The notes: generated by a model not told the origin, from the sequence alone. A stretch of 15,607 bases of DNA from Segatella salivae DSM 15606 (GCF_000185845.1 NZ_GL629647.1:262141-277747), one strand, 5' to 3'. Counted from the first letter of the stretch, positions 1 through 7,950 are shown. Translations and numbers: made by a program.

Positions 1-55
1 GAATGCCAATTTAAAAGGATAAGATAATGTGCTTTTCAAATAACATATAGAATGT

Positions 56-86
56 TTTGTGGAGTATTAGAAAAATGATACTTTTG
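56..86 (+). promoter_or_regulatory. Bacteroidetes-type promoter of aroB
   Basis: TTTG at 56-59 is followed after exactly 19 bases by TACTTTTG at 79-86. This matches the Bacteroidetes primary sigma consensus (TTTG near -33, TAnnTTTG near -7). Transcription would start around 93, giving a leader of about 15-20 bases before the aroB ATG at 110. Both boxes are exact; activity is inferred. Nothing else is seen in bases 1-55. Confidence 0.7.
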
Positions 87-109
87 TAATTGTAACAAAT
101 AAACGAATC

Positions 110-1156
110 ATGGAATCCAGAATTATCATTTCAAAAGCTATTGAGCAACAACTTTCCTGTGCACTCATTTCGTGTGCGTGTGATAAGCTTTTTGTTCTTA
201 TGGATAAAACGACTTATGCACTTTGTTGGCCAAAGCTTGAGAAAATGTTGCAAAGCTATAAGCCCATTTTGATAACCATTGAGGCCACCGACACTCATAA
301 AGATATTGATTCACTCATGAATGTGTGGAAGATATTGAGCGATAAATGTGGTACGCGTCAATCGTGTTTGCTGAATCTTGGCGGAGGAATGGTTACTGAT
401 TTAGGTGGATTTGCAGCTTCAACCTTCAAACGTGGTATTAATTTCATTAACATACCAACGACTTTACTCGCGATGGTTGATGCTTCTGTTGGAGGGAAAA
501 CGGGAATAAACTTTAATGGATTGAAGAATGAGATTGGCGTATTTAATGACAGCCGATTTGTGCTGATTGATACTCTGTTTCTAAAAACTCTTGACTCAAA
601 GAATCTTTGTTCCGGCTATGCAGAAATGCTGAAACATGGACTTATTTCAGATGAAAAGATGTGGAAAGAGCTTATCAGTTTTTCTTTGTTCAGTCCTGAT
701 TTTGAACAGCTTCAACGTATGGTTAGCGAGTCTATTCAGGTGAAAGAAAAGATAGTTGAACAAGACCCACATGAGCAGAATATTCGTAAAGCTTTGAATT
801 TTGGGCATACTTTCGGACATGCATTTGAAAGTTGGTCGCTTAGTAGAAAGCCCATTCTTCATGGCTATGCCGTAGCTTATGGTATGATATGTGAACTTTA
901 TCTCAGTTGTATCAAATCAGGTTTCCCTACGGAAAAAATGAGAACAACTGTGCGTTTTATTCGAGAGCATTTTGGTTATTTGCCCATTACATGTGATGAT
1001 TATGATGAGCTTATAACGCTGATGACACATGATAAAAAGAATAGAAACGGCATTATCAACTTTACGTTGCTGGGAGAGATTGGAGACATACACATCAATC
1101 AAACCGCAACGAAGGATGAAATAAAAGAAACTTTAGATTTCTTTCGCGAGGGCTAA
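110..1156 (+). CDS. aroB: 3-dehydroquinate synthase AroB
   Basis: Converts DAHP to 3-dehydroquinate, the second step of the cytoplasmic shikimate pathway leading to chorismate. The 348-residue protein has the usual family length. The NAD-binding motif GGGMVTDLGG is at residues 91-100, and the family signature from PTTLLA to GGKTGIN at 116-134 includes Lys130. The metal ligands expected from characterised AroB enzymes are present: Glu172 (GYAEMLKHG), His233 (NFGHTFGHA, with the catalytic His237) and His251 (ILHGYA). The ATG start follows a good promoter at a short distance. The gene ends by overlapping the 3' end of menE, transcribed from the opposite strand, by 24 bases. It is therefore not in the men operon, though its pathway supplies chorismate to it. 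Sequence and length show an intact enzyme; the paralogous 2-deoxy-scyllo-inosose synthase is less likely, given a plain housekeeping context. Confidence 0.96.
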   Translation: MESRIIISKAIEQQLSCALISCACDKLFVLMDKTTYALCWPKLEKMLQSYKPILITIEATDTHKDIDSLMNVWKILSDKCGTRQSCLLNLGGGMVTDLGGFAASTFKRGINFINIPTTLLAMVDASVGGKTGINFNGLKNEIGVFNDSRFVLIDTLFLKTLDSKNLCSGYAEMLKHGLISDEKMWKELISFSLFSPDFEQLQRMVSESIQVKEKIVEQDPHEQNIRKALNFGHTFGHAFESWSLSRKPILHGYAVAYGMICELYLSCIKSGFPTEKMRTTVRFIREHFGYLPITCDDYDELITLMTHDKKNRNGIINFTLLGEIGDIHINQTATKDEIKETLDFFREG

Positions 1157-2110
1157 TGCTTTAGCTCTTGCGGGCTTACCGGTTTCGGTCATAGGCAAAC
1201 TCGCTACATGAACATAAGCTTTGGGTTGCCTGTATTTCGGAAGTCTTTGCAAACAGATGTCTTTCACAACAGAGAGCTCGGAGTCTTCGGTCAGTAGCAC
1301 CATTATTTCTCCAAATTTTTGATCAAGTCGTTTGCTTATCATGAATGGATGCTTAAGCCATGGTCTTAATGCAGTCTCAACTTCTTCTATTTGGATTTTT
1401 ATGCCACCACAACAGATAACATTGTCTTTTCTACCACAAATTTTGAAGCATCCGTTTTCGTTTATTTCTGCTATATCATTGGTGACAAGTGGGCCAGCGT
1501 GAACAGAAGGTGCATTAATAACGAGACAGCCGTCGTTGTTTATCGCCACACTGACATTAGAAAAAGGTTTATACCATTCAGTAGCTTCAGGACCATTCAA
1601 ACGGCGCAGCGCAATGTGTGAAAGCGTTTCGGTCATTCCATACGTGCTCCAAACATAGTTGGGAAAGTCTTTTAAGCATTCGGCTAATTGGGTGTCTATG
1701 GCTCCGCCGCCAATAATCAGATGTGTGAAATGTTTTAGTTGTTCAGTTTCTTCGGCCACTTGTAGGGTGTTATACACTTGCAATGGAACCATGGCAGCCA
1801 AAGAATGCCGGTTTGAATCGACTGTTATTCCTTTCAAAGGATGGCCTGTGGGTTCTACAACTTGAAGCTCTAATTGGCGCTCAATACTACGGACAACCAT
1901 CATCTTGCCTGCAATATAATCTAACGGCATACATAGAAAGGCAAGGTCGCCTGGCTGCAAACCAAGAAAATCGCAAGTCATTCGGGCAGAGCTGAGCATA
2001 CGTTTCTTTTCAACAAACATCGGCTTTGGCTTGCCAGTGCTTCCGCTTGTATGAACCAAAACGCGGTCGGTGGAGTCATTCCACGAAGTTAGAAATGCAT
2101 CTAATGTCAT
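1133..2110 (-). CDS. menE: o-Succinylbenzoate-CoA ligase MenE (short form)
   Basis: ATP-dependent acyl-CoA synthetase of the ANL (AMP-binding) superfamily that activates o-succinylbenzoate through an acyl-adenylate to OSB-CoA in menaquinone synthesis. Visible motifs are the phosphate loop TSGSTGKPKP at residues 21-30, YGMTET at 157-162, GRKDNVICCGGIKI at 226-239, and the C-terminal catalytic lysine Lys312 in TGKPAR. At 325 residues it is much shorter than the roughly 450-residue enterobacterial enzyme. The missing part is N-terminal, before the phosphate loop. All core adenylation motifs remain, so I read it as a compact lineage form rather than a fragment. It is the last gene of the men operon, starting 7 bases after the menC stop. 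Its 3' end overlaps convergent aroB by 24 bases. The operon position makes the MenE identity firmer than the generic family would. Confidence 0.92.
   Translation of the reverse strand: MTLDAFLTSWNDSTDRVLVHTSGSTGKPKPMFVEKKRMLSSARMTCDFLGLQPGDLAFLCMPLDYIAGKMMVVRSIERQLELQVVEPTGHPLKGITVDSNRHSLAAMVPLQVYNTLQVAEETEQLKHFTHLIIGGGAIDTQLAECLKDFPNYVWSTYGMTETLSHIALRRLNGPEATEWYKPFSNVSVAINNDGCLVINAPSVHAGPLVTNDIAEINENGCFKICGRKDNVICCGGIKIQIEEVETALRPWLKHPFMISKRLDQKFGEIMVLLTEDSELSVVKDICLQRLPKYRQPKAYVHVASLPMTETGKPARAKALALAKEI
1145..1172 (+). other. Hairpin across the aroB stop codon
   Basis: Bases 1145-1155 and 1162-1172 form an 11-bp stem with a 6-base loop. On the plus strand two of the pairs are G-U (1148/1169 and 1151/1166). 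On the minus strand those become A-C mismatches, so the structure is clearly stronger in the aroB transcript. The stem includes the aroB TAA and the last codons of menE. No T run follows, so it is not a standard intrinsic terminator; it could define or protect the aroB mRNA 3' end. Alternatively it may be a by-product of the repetitive Ala-Lys-Ala-Leu C-terminus of MenE. Confidence 0.4.
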
Positions 2111-2117
2111 AAGATTG

Positions 2118-3149
2118 TTATTGGGTTATCCACATTTCATCCCCTCTAATCGTTAGCGGCATGGTGATATTGTCTGTAAACAATAGGCCCGTTCCCAAAC
2201 CCTGAGGTGTAGAAACGTGTGGGCCATATACCTTGGCACAAAGTTGTGCAATAGCATTTAGCCCTACATTACTCTCTAATGCACTTGTTATCCATGACCC
2301 AATTCCACGTGCATTAGCAAGTTGAATCCACTCTTCCGTGCCACGCATCCCACCATGTAGGCTGGGTTTGAGAACGATATATTGTGGTCGAATGGTGTCG
2401 AGCAGAGCCTCTTTCATTGCCGCAACATTCACTCCAATGAGTTCTTCATCTAAGGCTATCGGCAGTGGTGAGGCAGCGCAGAGATGGGCCATATCTTCCC
2501 ATTGATGCTGTTTTATGGGCTGTTCAATAGAGTGAATATCATATTTTGCCAATGTTTCAAGGTGCTGTAAAGCGTTTTTTGGCGTAAAGGCTCCATTGGC
2601 ATCAACACGCAATTCGACTTGACGTTTATCAAATGATTCGCGAATATGGCGAATGAGTTCTATTTCTTTTTCAAAATCGATAGCACCAATTTTCAGCTTT
2701 ACACAATGGAAACCCTGTCGCAATTTCGCTTCCAAACGCTCAGCCATTTCGTCAAAACTTCCCATCCACACAAGGCCGTTAATGCGTATTCCTTCTTCTC
2801 CTCGTCCGAAAGGTGTATCAAACAACATAGTGCTGCCATGTGCTTTCAACTGAGCAAAAGCAGTTTCTAAACCGAAAAGAATACTTGGATAAGGACGTAA
2901 CAAAGCATAAGGAATCTGGTCGGTTGACTCAACCAACTTACAAATTTGATGTAAGATGGTTTCATAATCCGGCAAATCATCGCACGAAAGTTTGGGTAAG
3001 GGTGCACACTCTCCCACTCCCTTTATGCCAGTCATGCCGTCATCTGTTAAGGTCAGGAAATAGCTTTGACGGGTTGTATAAATACCGCGTGACGTACCGG
3101 CGGGTTGCTTGAAATGAAATATTCGTTTAGAAATCTCAATATGTTTCAT
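2118..3149 (-). CDS. menC: o-Succinylbenzoate synthase MenC
   Basis: Enolase-superfamily enzyme that dehydrates SHCHC to o-succinylbenzoate in menaquinone synthesis. The 343-residue protein has an N-terminal capping domain and a C-terminal barrel carrying the complete catalytic set: KLKIG with Lys151 and Lys153, the metal ligands Asp183 (VDANGA), Glu209 (IEQPI) and Asp234 (ALDEE), and Lys261 (VLKPS). The family also includes N-succinylamino acid racemases and dipeptide epimerases, but its position between menB and menE supports OSB synthase. The ATG at 3149-3147 overlaps the menB stop by one base (TGATG), which points to translational coupling. No defects are seen. Confidence 0.94.
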   Translation of the reverse strand: MKHIEISKRIFHFKQPAGTSRGIYTTRQSYFLTLTDDGMTGIKGVGECAPLPKLSCDDLPDYETILHQICKLVESTDQIPYALLRPYPSILFGLETAFAQLKAHGSTMLFDTPFGRGEEGIRINGLVWMGSFDEMAERLEAKLRQGFHCVKLKIGAIDFEKEIELIRHIRESFDKRQVELRVDANGAFTPKNALQHLETLAKYDIHSIEQPIKQHQWEDMAHLCAASPLPIALDEELIGVNVAAMKEALLDTIRPQYIVLKPSLHGGMRGTEEWIQLANARGIGSWITSALESNVGLNAIAQLCAKVYGPHVSTPQGLGTGLLFTDNITMPLTIRGDEMWITQ

Positions 3150-3976
3150 CAGGGGAACTGAGGATATTTATCAAAATCGGGTTTGCGCTTCTCAAGGAAG
3201 GCCTTTCCACCTTCTTGCGCTTCATCCATGGTATAATAAAGCATTGTGGCATCACCAGCAAGTTCTTGGATACCAGCTTGGCCATCAAGTTCGGCATTAA
3301 GTCCTGCTTTTATCATCCTCAGTGCAAGCGGACTATGCTGCATCATGACTTCGGCCCATTCCACACATGCGTCTTCCAATTGTTCAAAAGGAACGACCTT
3401 ATTAACCAATCCCATTGCTTCGGCTTCCTTTGCACTATATTGTTTGCACAGGAACCAGATTTCTCTTGCCTTCTTTTGTCCTACGATTCGTGCAAGATAA
3501 CTGGCTCCAAAACCAGCATCAAATGAACCAACCTTCGGGCCTGTTTGACCGAAAATAGCATTCTCACTTGCAATCGTTAAGTCGCACATCACATGTAAAA
3601 CATGCCCTCCTCCAATAGCAAATCCATTGACCATTGCTATCACAGGCTTCGGTAAACGGCGTATTTGCATTTGAACATCGAGTACATTCAGGCGAGGAAC
3701 TCCGTCTGTTCCTACATAACCTCCACGTCCTTTCACGTGCATATCTCCACCTGCGCAAAAGGCTTTATTGCCTGCTCCAGTCAACAATACCACACGAATG
3801 TCTTGGCATTCCCGGCAGTAACTAAAAGCCTGACTCATCTCCCATGTGGTCAAAGGAGTAAAGGCATTGCGATAGCGTTCACGGTTAATGGTAATCTTTG
3901 CAATATGATTGTAGTGCTCAAAAAGGATTTCTTTAAAGTCAACTCCTTTGATTTTTTCCCATCTTCTTTGTTCCAT
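3149..3976 (-). CDS. menB: 1,4-Dihydroxy-2-naphthoyl-CoA synthase MenB
   Basis: Crotonase-superfamily enzyme that closes the ring of OSB-CoA to give DHNA-CoA in menaquinone synthesis. At 275 residues it is close to the 285-residue E. coli enzyme and similar to it along its length. The oxyanion-hole segments CAGGD (74-78) and GGGH (122-125) are present. The stretch QTGPKVGSFD (144-153) carries Gly146 and Asp153. Having glycine rather than aspartate at position 146 places it with the type I, bicarbonate-dependent MenB enzymes such as E. coli, as opposed to the mycobacterial type. It starts 2 bases after the menD stop and its stop codon overlaps the menC start, so the three are clearly cotranscribed. 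Confidence is very high because the family is strongly conserved. Confidence 0.97.
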   Translation of the reverse strand: MEQRRWEKIKGVDFKEILFEHYNHIAKITINRERYRNAFTPLTTWEMSQAFSYCRECQDIRVVLLTGAGNKAFCAGGDMHVKGRGGYVGTDGVPRLNVLDVQMQIRRLPKPVIAMVNGFAIGGGHVLHVMCDLTIASENAIFGQTGPKVGSFDAGFGASYLARIVGQKKAREIWFLCKQYSAKEAEAMGLVNKVVPFEQLEDACVEWAEVMMQHSPLALRMIKAGLNAELDGQAGIQELAGDATMLYYTMDEAQEGGKAFLEKRKPDFDKYPQFP

Positions 3977-3978
3977 GA

Positions 3979-5631
3979 TTATATTGTTCTAAAGTAATCT
4001 TGATATATTTTCATTTCATTTTTTACATCAGTAAAGACTTCTAATAGCATTGGTTGTGGCGAATTGTCGAATACCAAGGCATGAAGTGCTTGCTCTAATG
4101 ACGACTCATTGTTTGCCGAAAGATATCGAATGTGGTTGTCATGGCATACTCCTTTTGCAGTTGTGGTATGCTCTGCCATAACCATTTGCTGTCGAACAGG
4201 ACTATCTTTTAGGCCTTCAAACTTACTGAAAATGCCTCCACCACCATTGTTTAACAATAGGATTCTGAAGTTTCCACCAAGATTTTGATTCCACAACGCA
4301 TTTTGATCATAAAAGAAACTCAAGTCTCCAATCACACAAAAGACACGTTGCTTTGTTGCCAATGAATAGCCTGCAGCTGTAGACAACGAGCCTTCTATTC
4401 CGTTAACTCCACGATTACAGAATACAAAATGTTGTGCGTAGATGCAACCTAATCGTACAGATGTGCTATTGGCATAATGCACAACACATTCTGATTCGAC
4501 TTGATTTATAAGTGTTTCAAACTGCTTTACAGCCAACATACTTGAGTATTGAGGCTGAAACTCCACACGATGTTTGCGTGCCTTTTGCTTTAGGTTTTCC
4601 CATTGTTCAAACCATTCGGTCTCGCCTTTACAGGGCAAAGCGGACAAAACAGCATTAGAATCTGCTTGTATAACGCCGTGTAAGTTCATAAACGTATCAT
4701 ACAAAACACCTTCTGAATTGACAATCCAACATTCTGCATTTCGAGTCTTTCTCAAAAACTGTTTGACACGTTTACTCACAAGATGCCCACCGATATACAA
4801 GATAAAATCAGGTAAGAATGCTTTGTCATCACCAATGAGTTGCATCATTTCTTCAATGTAACCCTCACCTCGCTCAACACTCAACGGCTCATAAAGTACA
4901 ACATATTGCTGTGCATGCAAACGCTTAAGTGCAATAGTTAATGAGGCTGAAGGCTTCTGTTGTCCAATAATAATTAAGGGTCTTTCAGCCTTGCCTACTG
5001 AATTAAACAAAGGAGAAAGCTGTAGCTTTAACGACTCTTCATCTATAGAAGACACTGATAAGAGTTCAATTTTGCGTTCTGTTGGTAAAACGTTTACATT
5101 GAATTGATACAAGGGCTCGGTAATAGGAACATTGATATGTACAGGGCCACAACTCCCCTTTACACATTCTATCAGTGTTTCATTCACCAAGCGATTACAG
5201 TACCAATGATGCTCTTCGTCTGTTGGTTCTAATAGATTAACGCTTTTACGGACAAAGTTTCCAAAGATATTTGCTTGCGGAAGTGTCTGCCCATCCAATT
5301 GATCTATCCATTGAAGTGGCCTATCTGCCGACACAACTATCAAAGGAAGATTCTGATAAAAGGCCTCTGCAACAGCAGGTGCAAGGTTTAACAATGCTGT
5401 TCCGCTTGTCACACAAACAACTACTGGACTATTAACAGCCAGACAAAGTCCAAGAGCATAGAAGCCAGCACTACGCTCATCTGTAACTGGGTAGCATTTA
5501 ATCTGACCACAAGAAGCTAAATTATGCACAATAGGAGCATTTCTACTTCCTGGACAAATAACAGCATAACGCACTCCGTGAGTTATGAGAAGACTCGTTA
5601 ATATATTTATATTATCTTTATCTGAGAACAT
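3979..5631 (-). CDS. menD: SEPHCHC synthase MenD
   Basis: Thiamine-diphosphate enzyme that adds the succinic-semialdehyde unit derived from 2-oxoglutarate to isochorismate, the first committed menaquinone step. The 550-residue length matches the family (556 in E. coli). The N-terminal PYR domain has PGSRNAP at 27-33 and the ThDP-activating Glu52 in TDERSAG. The C-terminal PP domain has the GD...N metal/ThDP motif at 435-444 (GDLSFFYDQN), followed by an NNGGGGIF segment. The N-terminal ATG lies inside menF, giving a 14-base overlap; the next gene, menB, starts 2 bases beyond the stop. The domain order is standard and I see no fused MenH or MenF domain, although MenD fusions exist in other lineages. 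Confidence 0.96.
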   Translation of the reverse strand: MFSDKDNINILTSLLITHGVRYAVICPGSRNAPIVHNLASCGQIKCYPVTDERSAGFYALGLCLAVNSPVVVCVTSGTALLNLAPAVAEAFYQNLPLIVVSADRPLQWIDQLDGQTLPQANIFGNFVRKSVNLLEPTDEEHHWYCNRLVNETLIECVKGSCGPVHINVPITEPLYQFNVNVLPTERKIELLSVSSIDEESLKLQLSPLFNSVGKAERPLIIIGQQKPSASLTIALKRLHAQQYVVLYEPLSVERGEGYIEEMMQLIGDDKAFLPDFILYIGGHLVSKRVKQFLRKTRNAECWIVNSEGVLYDTFMNLHGVIQADSNAVLSALPCKGETEWFEQWENLKQKARKHRVEFQPQYSSMLAVKQFETLINQVESECVVHYANSTSVRLGCIYAQHFVFCNRGVNGIEGSLSTAAGYSLATKQRVFCVIGDLSFFYDQNALWNQNLGGNFRILLLNNGGGGIFSKFEGLKDSPVRQQMVMAEHTTTAKGVCHDNHIRYLSANNESSLEQALHALVFDNSPQPMLLEVFTDVKNEMKIYQDYFRTI

Positions 5632-6622
5632 CCATCATTGTGTTTAACTTATATTCTGTCTCCCTCCATTCATGCTTTTCGTCTGACTGATCCAATAAAC
5701 CACCGCCTGAAAATAGCCTGCAACGTTCGCCAACAAGTTTCATACAACGCAGCGAAACGAATAGATGCGAAGAGCCGTTCAGATGCAGTGGGCCACAAAA
5801 ACCACTATAATATTCACGATCATGAGATTCATTTCTCATGATAAATGCTTGGGTTTCATGCTTTGGTATACCACATACTGCAGGCGTAGGATGCAGTGCT
5901 GAGATAACATTTCCTATTGATACGCCATCTTTCAACCTAAATTCGAAGTCACTGCAGCGATGATATAAAGTTGCAGCTTTACGTGTATAAGGTTGACTTC
6001 TATAGATATCAGTAGCATAATCTGCTAAGCATTGTTCGATATAATCAGCTACATATTCTTGTTCTCTGCAATCTTTTTCATCCCAAGGTCCATCTTTGCG
6101 CATTGTTCCAGCCAAAGCCATAGTGTGCCAAGGAGATTCTTTGTCCTGTTGTTCAACCAATATTTCAGGGGTAGCCATTAGCCAAGTACCGCTTTGTTCG
6201 GTTGAAACTAAGCAAATAAATTGGTGAGGATAGAGAGCGCAAGCTTTCAAAAATAAATGCATTGGGTTTGGTGTCGTGTCGCATTTTACATCAACATGGC
6301 GTGACAACACAATCTTTTGAAAGTGGTGATTAAGTAATTCTGCATGAAAATTTTCGAAATCAGAATGATAACTTAAAGGGTCTTCATTCTCCTTTTTTAT
6401 TCTTCTCGCTATCAGATTATCTGCAAAACACGTCTTAGTATCAATGCTATCGGCCTGAATCAACAATAAAGGTGTAGACTCCGAAATTGCAAATGGTGCG
6501 ACAACAAAGCCCTCCTTTCCTACTAATTCTGTATAGGTGGAAAGAACAATTGGGGCCTTTTGCGAACGAATATATACATAATCTTTGGCTTCAGGAAGCC
6601 TATATGCGACAAAAGAACTCAT
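5618..6622 (-). CDS. menF: Isochorismate synthase MenF
   Basis: Chorismate-binding enzyme converting chorismate to isochorismate, the entry to menaquinone synthesis. Visible motifs are the catalytic-base region KIVLSR with Lys103 (corresponding to Lys190 of E. coli MenF), LAGT at 170-173, HPTPAVCG at 244-251, YYSGFCGP near 271-278, and SGGGLL followed by the acidic metal-binding segment ending in E..ETEYK at 305-325. At 334 residues it lacks roughly 100 N-terminal residues of E. coli MenF, but the catalytic domain is complete. Its ATG overlaps the thioesterase stop as ATGA, and menD starts within its 3' end. Isochorismate and salicylate synthases look alike, but adjacency to menD makes menaquinone use by far the best reading. 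Confidence 0.93.
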   Translation of the reverse strand: MSSFVAYRLPEAKDYVYIRSQKAPIVLSTYTELVGKEGFVVAPFAISESTPLLLIQADSIDTKTCFADNLIARRIKKENEDPLSYHSDFENFHAELLNHHFQKIVLSRHVDVKCDTTPNPMHLFLKACALYPHQFICLVSTEQSGTWLMATPEILVEQQDKESPWHTMALAGTMRKDGPWDEKDCREQEYVADYIEQCLADYATDIYRSQPYTRKAATLYHRCSDFEFRLKDGVSIGNVISALHPTPAVCGIPKHETQAFIMRNESHDREYYSGFCGPLHLNGSSHLFVSLRCMKLVGERCRLFSGGGLLDQSDEKHEWRETEYKLNTMMDVLR

Positions 6623-7041
6623 ACTTTTGGAGCAGAAGATTTCATGATGTAATTAGTGACTTGAACGGTAGAAATCAACTCTCCGGCTGAATTTGTGATA
6701 TCAATGTGCCATACATGCAAGGTGTTTCCTTTTGATTGAAGACGGCCAACAGCGGTAACTGTATCACCTTCAAGCACTGCTTTGACATGACTTCCATTGA
6801 CATTGATGCCCACACAGATTTTTCCTGGACACAAAGCTATGCTTCCTACACCAGCCAAATTCTCGGCTAAAGCGAGTGAAGCGCCTCCAGAAAGGAAACC
6901 AAAAGCTTGTTTGTTGCGTTCGTCAACTTTCATTGTAGCCTTACAAGTGTCTGGTTCTGGAGTTGAAATAAACTCCATTCCCAACGTATTGGAAAGCCCA
7001 TCATGCTTGCGAAGCATCTTTTTAATCTTTTCTACATCCAT
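6619..7041 (-). CDS. Hotdog thioesterase, probable DHNA-CoA hydrolase (MenI-like)
   Basis: A 140-residue PaaI/YdiI-type hotdog-fold acyl-CoA thioesterase, probably hydrolysing DHNA-CoA to DHNA after MenB. It aligns without gaps to E. coli YdiI (MenI) through the active site with an offset of 3. Gln45 matches Gln48 and Glu60, in the SGGASLALAEN segment, matches the catalytic Glu63. The YdiI residue His54 is replaced by Ser51. It is the first gene of the men operon, directly downstream of a promoter, and its stop overlaps the menF start by 4 bases. The substrate is inferred from this position. Related hotdog enzymes act on other aromatic CoA esters, so the menI symbol is withheld. The ATG at 7041 leaves a short leader. 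Confidence 0.85.
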   Translation of the reverse strand: MDVEKIKKMLRKHDGLSNTLGMEFISTPEPDTCKATMKVDERNKQAFGFLSGGASLALAENLAGVGSIALCPGKICVGINVNGSHVKAVLEGDTVTAVGRLQSKGNTLHVWHIDITNSAGELISTVQVTNYIMKSSAPKV

Positions 7042-7066
7042 AGTTTGTTGATTTTATCAACCTATG

Positions 7067-7100
7067 CAAATATACATAAAATAATTAGAAAGCGCGCAAA
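7067..7100 (-). promoter_or_regulatory. Promoter of the men operon
   Basis: Read on the minus strand, TATATTTG (7074-7067) is an exact TAnnTTTG -7 element. TTTG (7100-7097) lies 22 bases upstream, slightly longer than the usual 19-21. Transcription would start near 7060, about 20 bases before the thioesterase ATG. It sits immediately beyond the hairpin that ends the preceding gene. Confidence 0.55.
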
Positions 7101-7105
7101 CAGAA

Positions 7106-7136
7106 AGGAAAAATTACGTGATACCACGTTTTTCCT
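7106..7136 (-). terminator. Hairpin ending the two-TM protein gene
   Basis: Arms 7106-7113 plus 7117-7120 pair with 7125-7136 to give a 12-bp stem (four outer G/C-containing and five A-T pairs around CGTG/CACG), with a 3-base bulge (7114-7116) and a 4-base loop. On the minus strand the descending arm ends in a TTTTTCCTTTC-like T-rich tract. It lies about 30 bases after the stop of the gene at 7168-7860 and just before the men promoter, as expected for a terminator insulating the two units. The bulge and interrupted T run make it imperfect. Confidence 0.5.
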
Positions 7137-7167
7137 CCCCCTTTTCCAAACACATGATAAGCCTATT

Positions 7168-7860
7168 TTATAGCTTTCGGATTACTGTTATCGTGTAATC
7201 ACTGCTATCAGTATCTATTAATGCGAGTTGATAGCCTGAAGATTGCCATTGGTTATTAATGATATCACAACAATGAGGAATATCAAGTCCTTCGTGAAGC
7301 AACGCAGTTTCTATTGTCAAATGATGCTTTTTCATACGCACAAGACTTTCAACATTCCATAAAAAGTCTTCAAGTCCTTCTTTAGGGTCAACATTTCTTA
7401 CAACATTTGCCTCTGAAAGTAGATATAACATGCCTATACTGGTCAAAGTCTTGATATCATCTTTCGAGTCTAACCAAAATGCTTCATAATCTATACTATC
7501 ATTATTTGCAGTCTTAGCCTTATGTTCATAGAACGTTTGGGGATTCACAAAACTCTCCTGAATAACTTGCATAAGCGACTTATCATCATCAATTAATTGG
7601 CTGGCAAGCACCTCTAAATCATGCTTATTCGTAGGAAGAGGAATAACAGTTACTTGTGCTGATTCTCTCTTCTCTTCGTCTTTAGTCGTTGGCATGAGGA
7701 GAGAGATAAGAGGAATACCAAAGAGCAGTACTCCGAATACCCCTATAAAGGCAATAAAGTAATGACCTGTTTGGAAATTGTTGACCATGGCCCATACCGA
7801 AGCTATGGTTAAAAGGAGACATACAATCCACATAAAGGCACTGGCAAGAAAATCTTTCAT
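7168..7860 (-). CDS. Uncharacterised two-TM membrane protein
   Basis: I do not recognise this 230-residue protein with certainty. Two hydrophobic segments (about residues 7-26 and 34-56) are joined by a short loop. A charged stretch with KDEEKRES follows near 60-67, then about 160 mostly polar residues that would form a soluble domain, probably cytoplasmic. The soluble part contains a KEGLEDFLW segment and ends with DTDSSDYTITVI. That pattern loosely recalls DUF6630-type domains, a guess only a profile search could settle. It is a single-gene unit: a hairpin lies after its stop, and a 262-base gap containing another operon's terminator lies before its ATG. No exact TAnnTTTG box is seen upstream. 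A perfect 12-base palindrome lies 4 bases before the ATG. The open frame and the membrane topology support a real gene. Confidence 0.8.
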   Translation of the reverse strand: MKDFLASAFMWIVCLLLTIASVWAMVNNFQTGHYFIAFIGVFGVLLFGIPLISLLMPTTKDEEKRESAQVTVIPLPTNKHDLEVLASQLIDDDKSLMQVIQESFVNPQTFYEHKAKTANNDSIDYEAFWLDSKDDIKTLTSIGMLYLLSEANVVRNVDPKEGLEDFLWNVESLVRMKKHHLTIETALLHEGLDIPHCCDIINNQWQSSGYQLALIDTDSSDYTITVIRKL

Positions 7861-7863
7861 ACG

Positions 7864-7875
7864 CTTAAATTTAAG
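7864..7875. other. 12-base perfect palindrome before the two-TM gene
   Basis: CTTAAATTTAAG is self-complementary over 12 bases and lies 3 bases upstream of the minus-strand ATG at 7860. It could be an operator or a structure over the ribosome-binding region, but all but two bases are A/T and chance is a fair explanation. Confidence 0.25.
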
Positions 7876-7950
7876 AATCTTATATAAAGAAGAAACTTTA
7901 GTCCCACCCTGGAATATTCGTTTCTATTTTGATTATAAAGTTGAATGTTT

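Noticed and set aside
1133..2110. menE as a truncated pseudogene
   Set aside because: It is short only at the N-terminus; all core adenylation motifs and the C-terminal catalytic lysine are present, and the frame is intact within a tight operon.
2840..3997. Plus-strand open frames of 90-110 codons opposite menC and menB
   Set aside because: They are antisense shadows of strongly conserved genes with no recognisable domains or promoters.
5618..6622. Salicylate or anthranilate synthase instead of MenF
   Set aside because: The family motifs allow it, but cotranscription with menD and the rest of the pathway makes isochorismate synthase far more likely.
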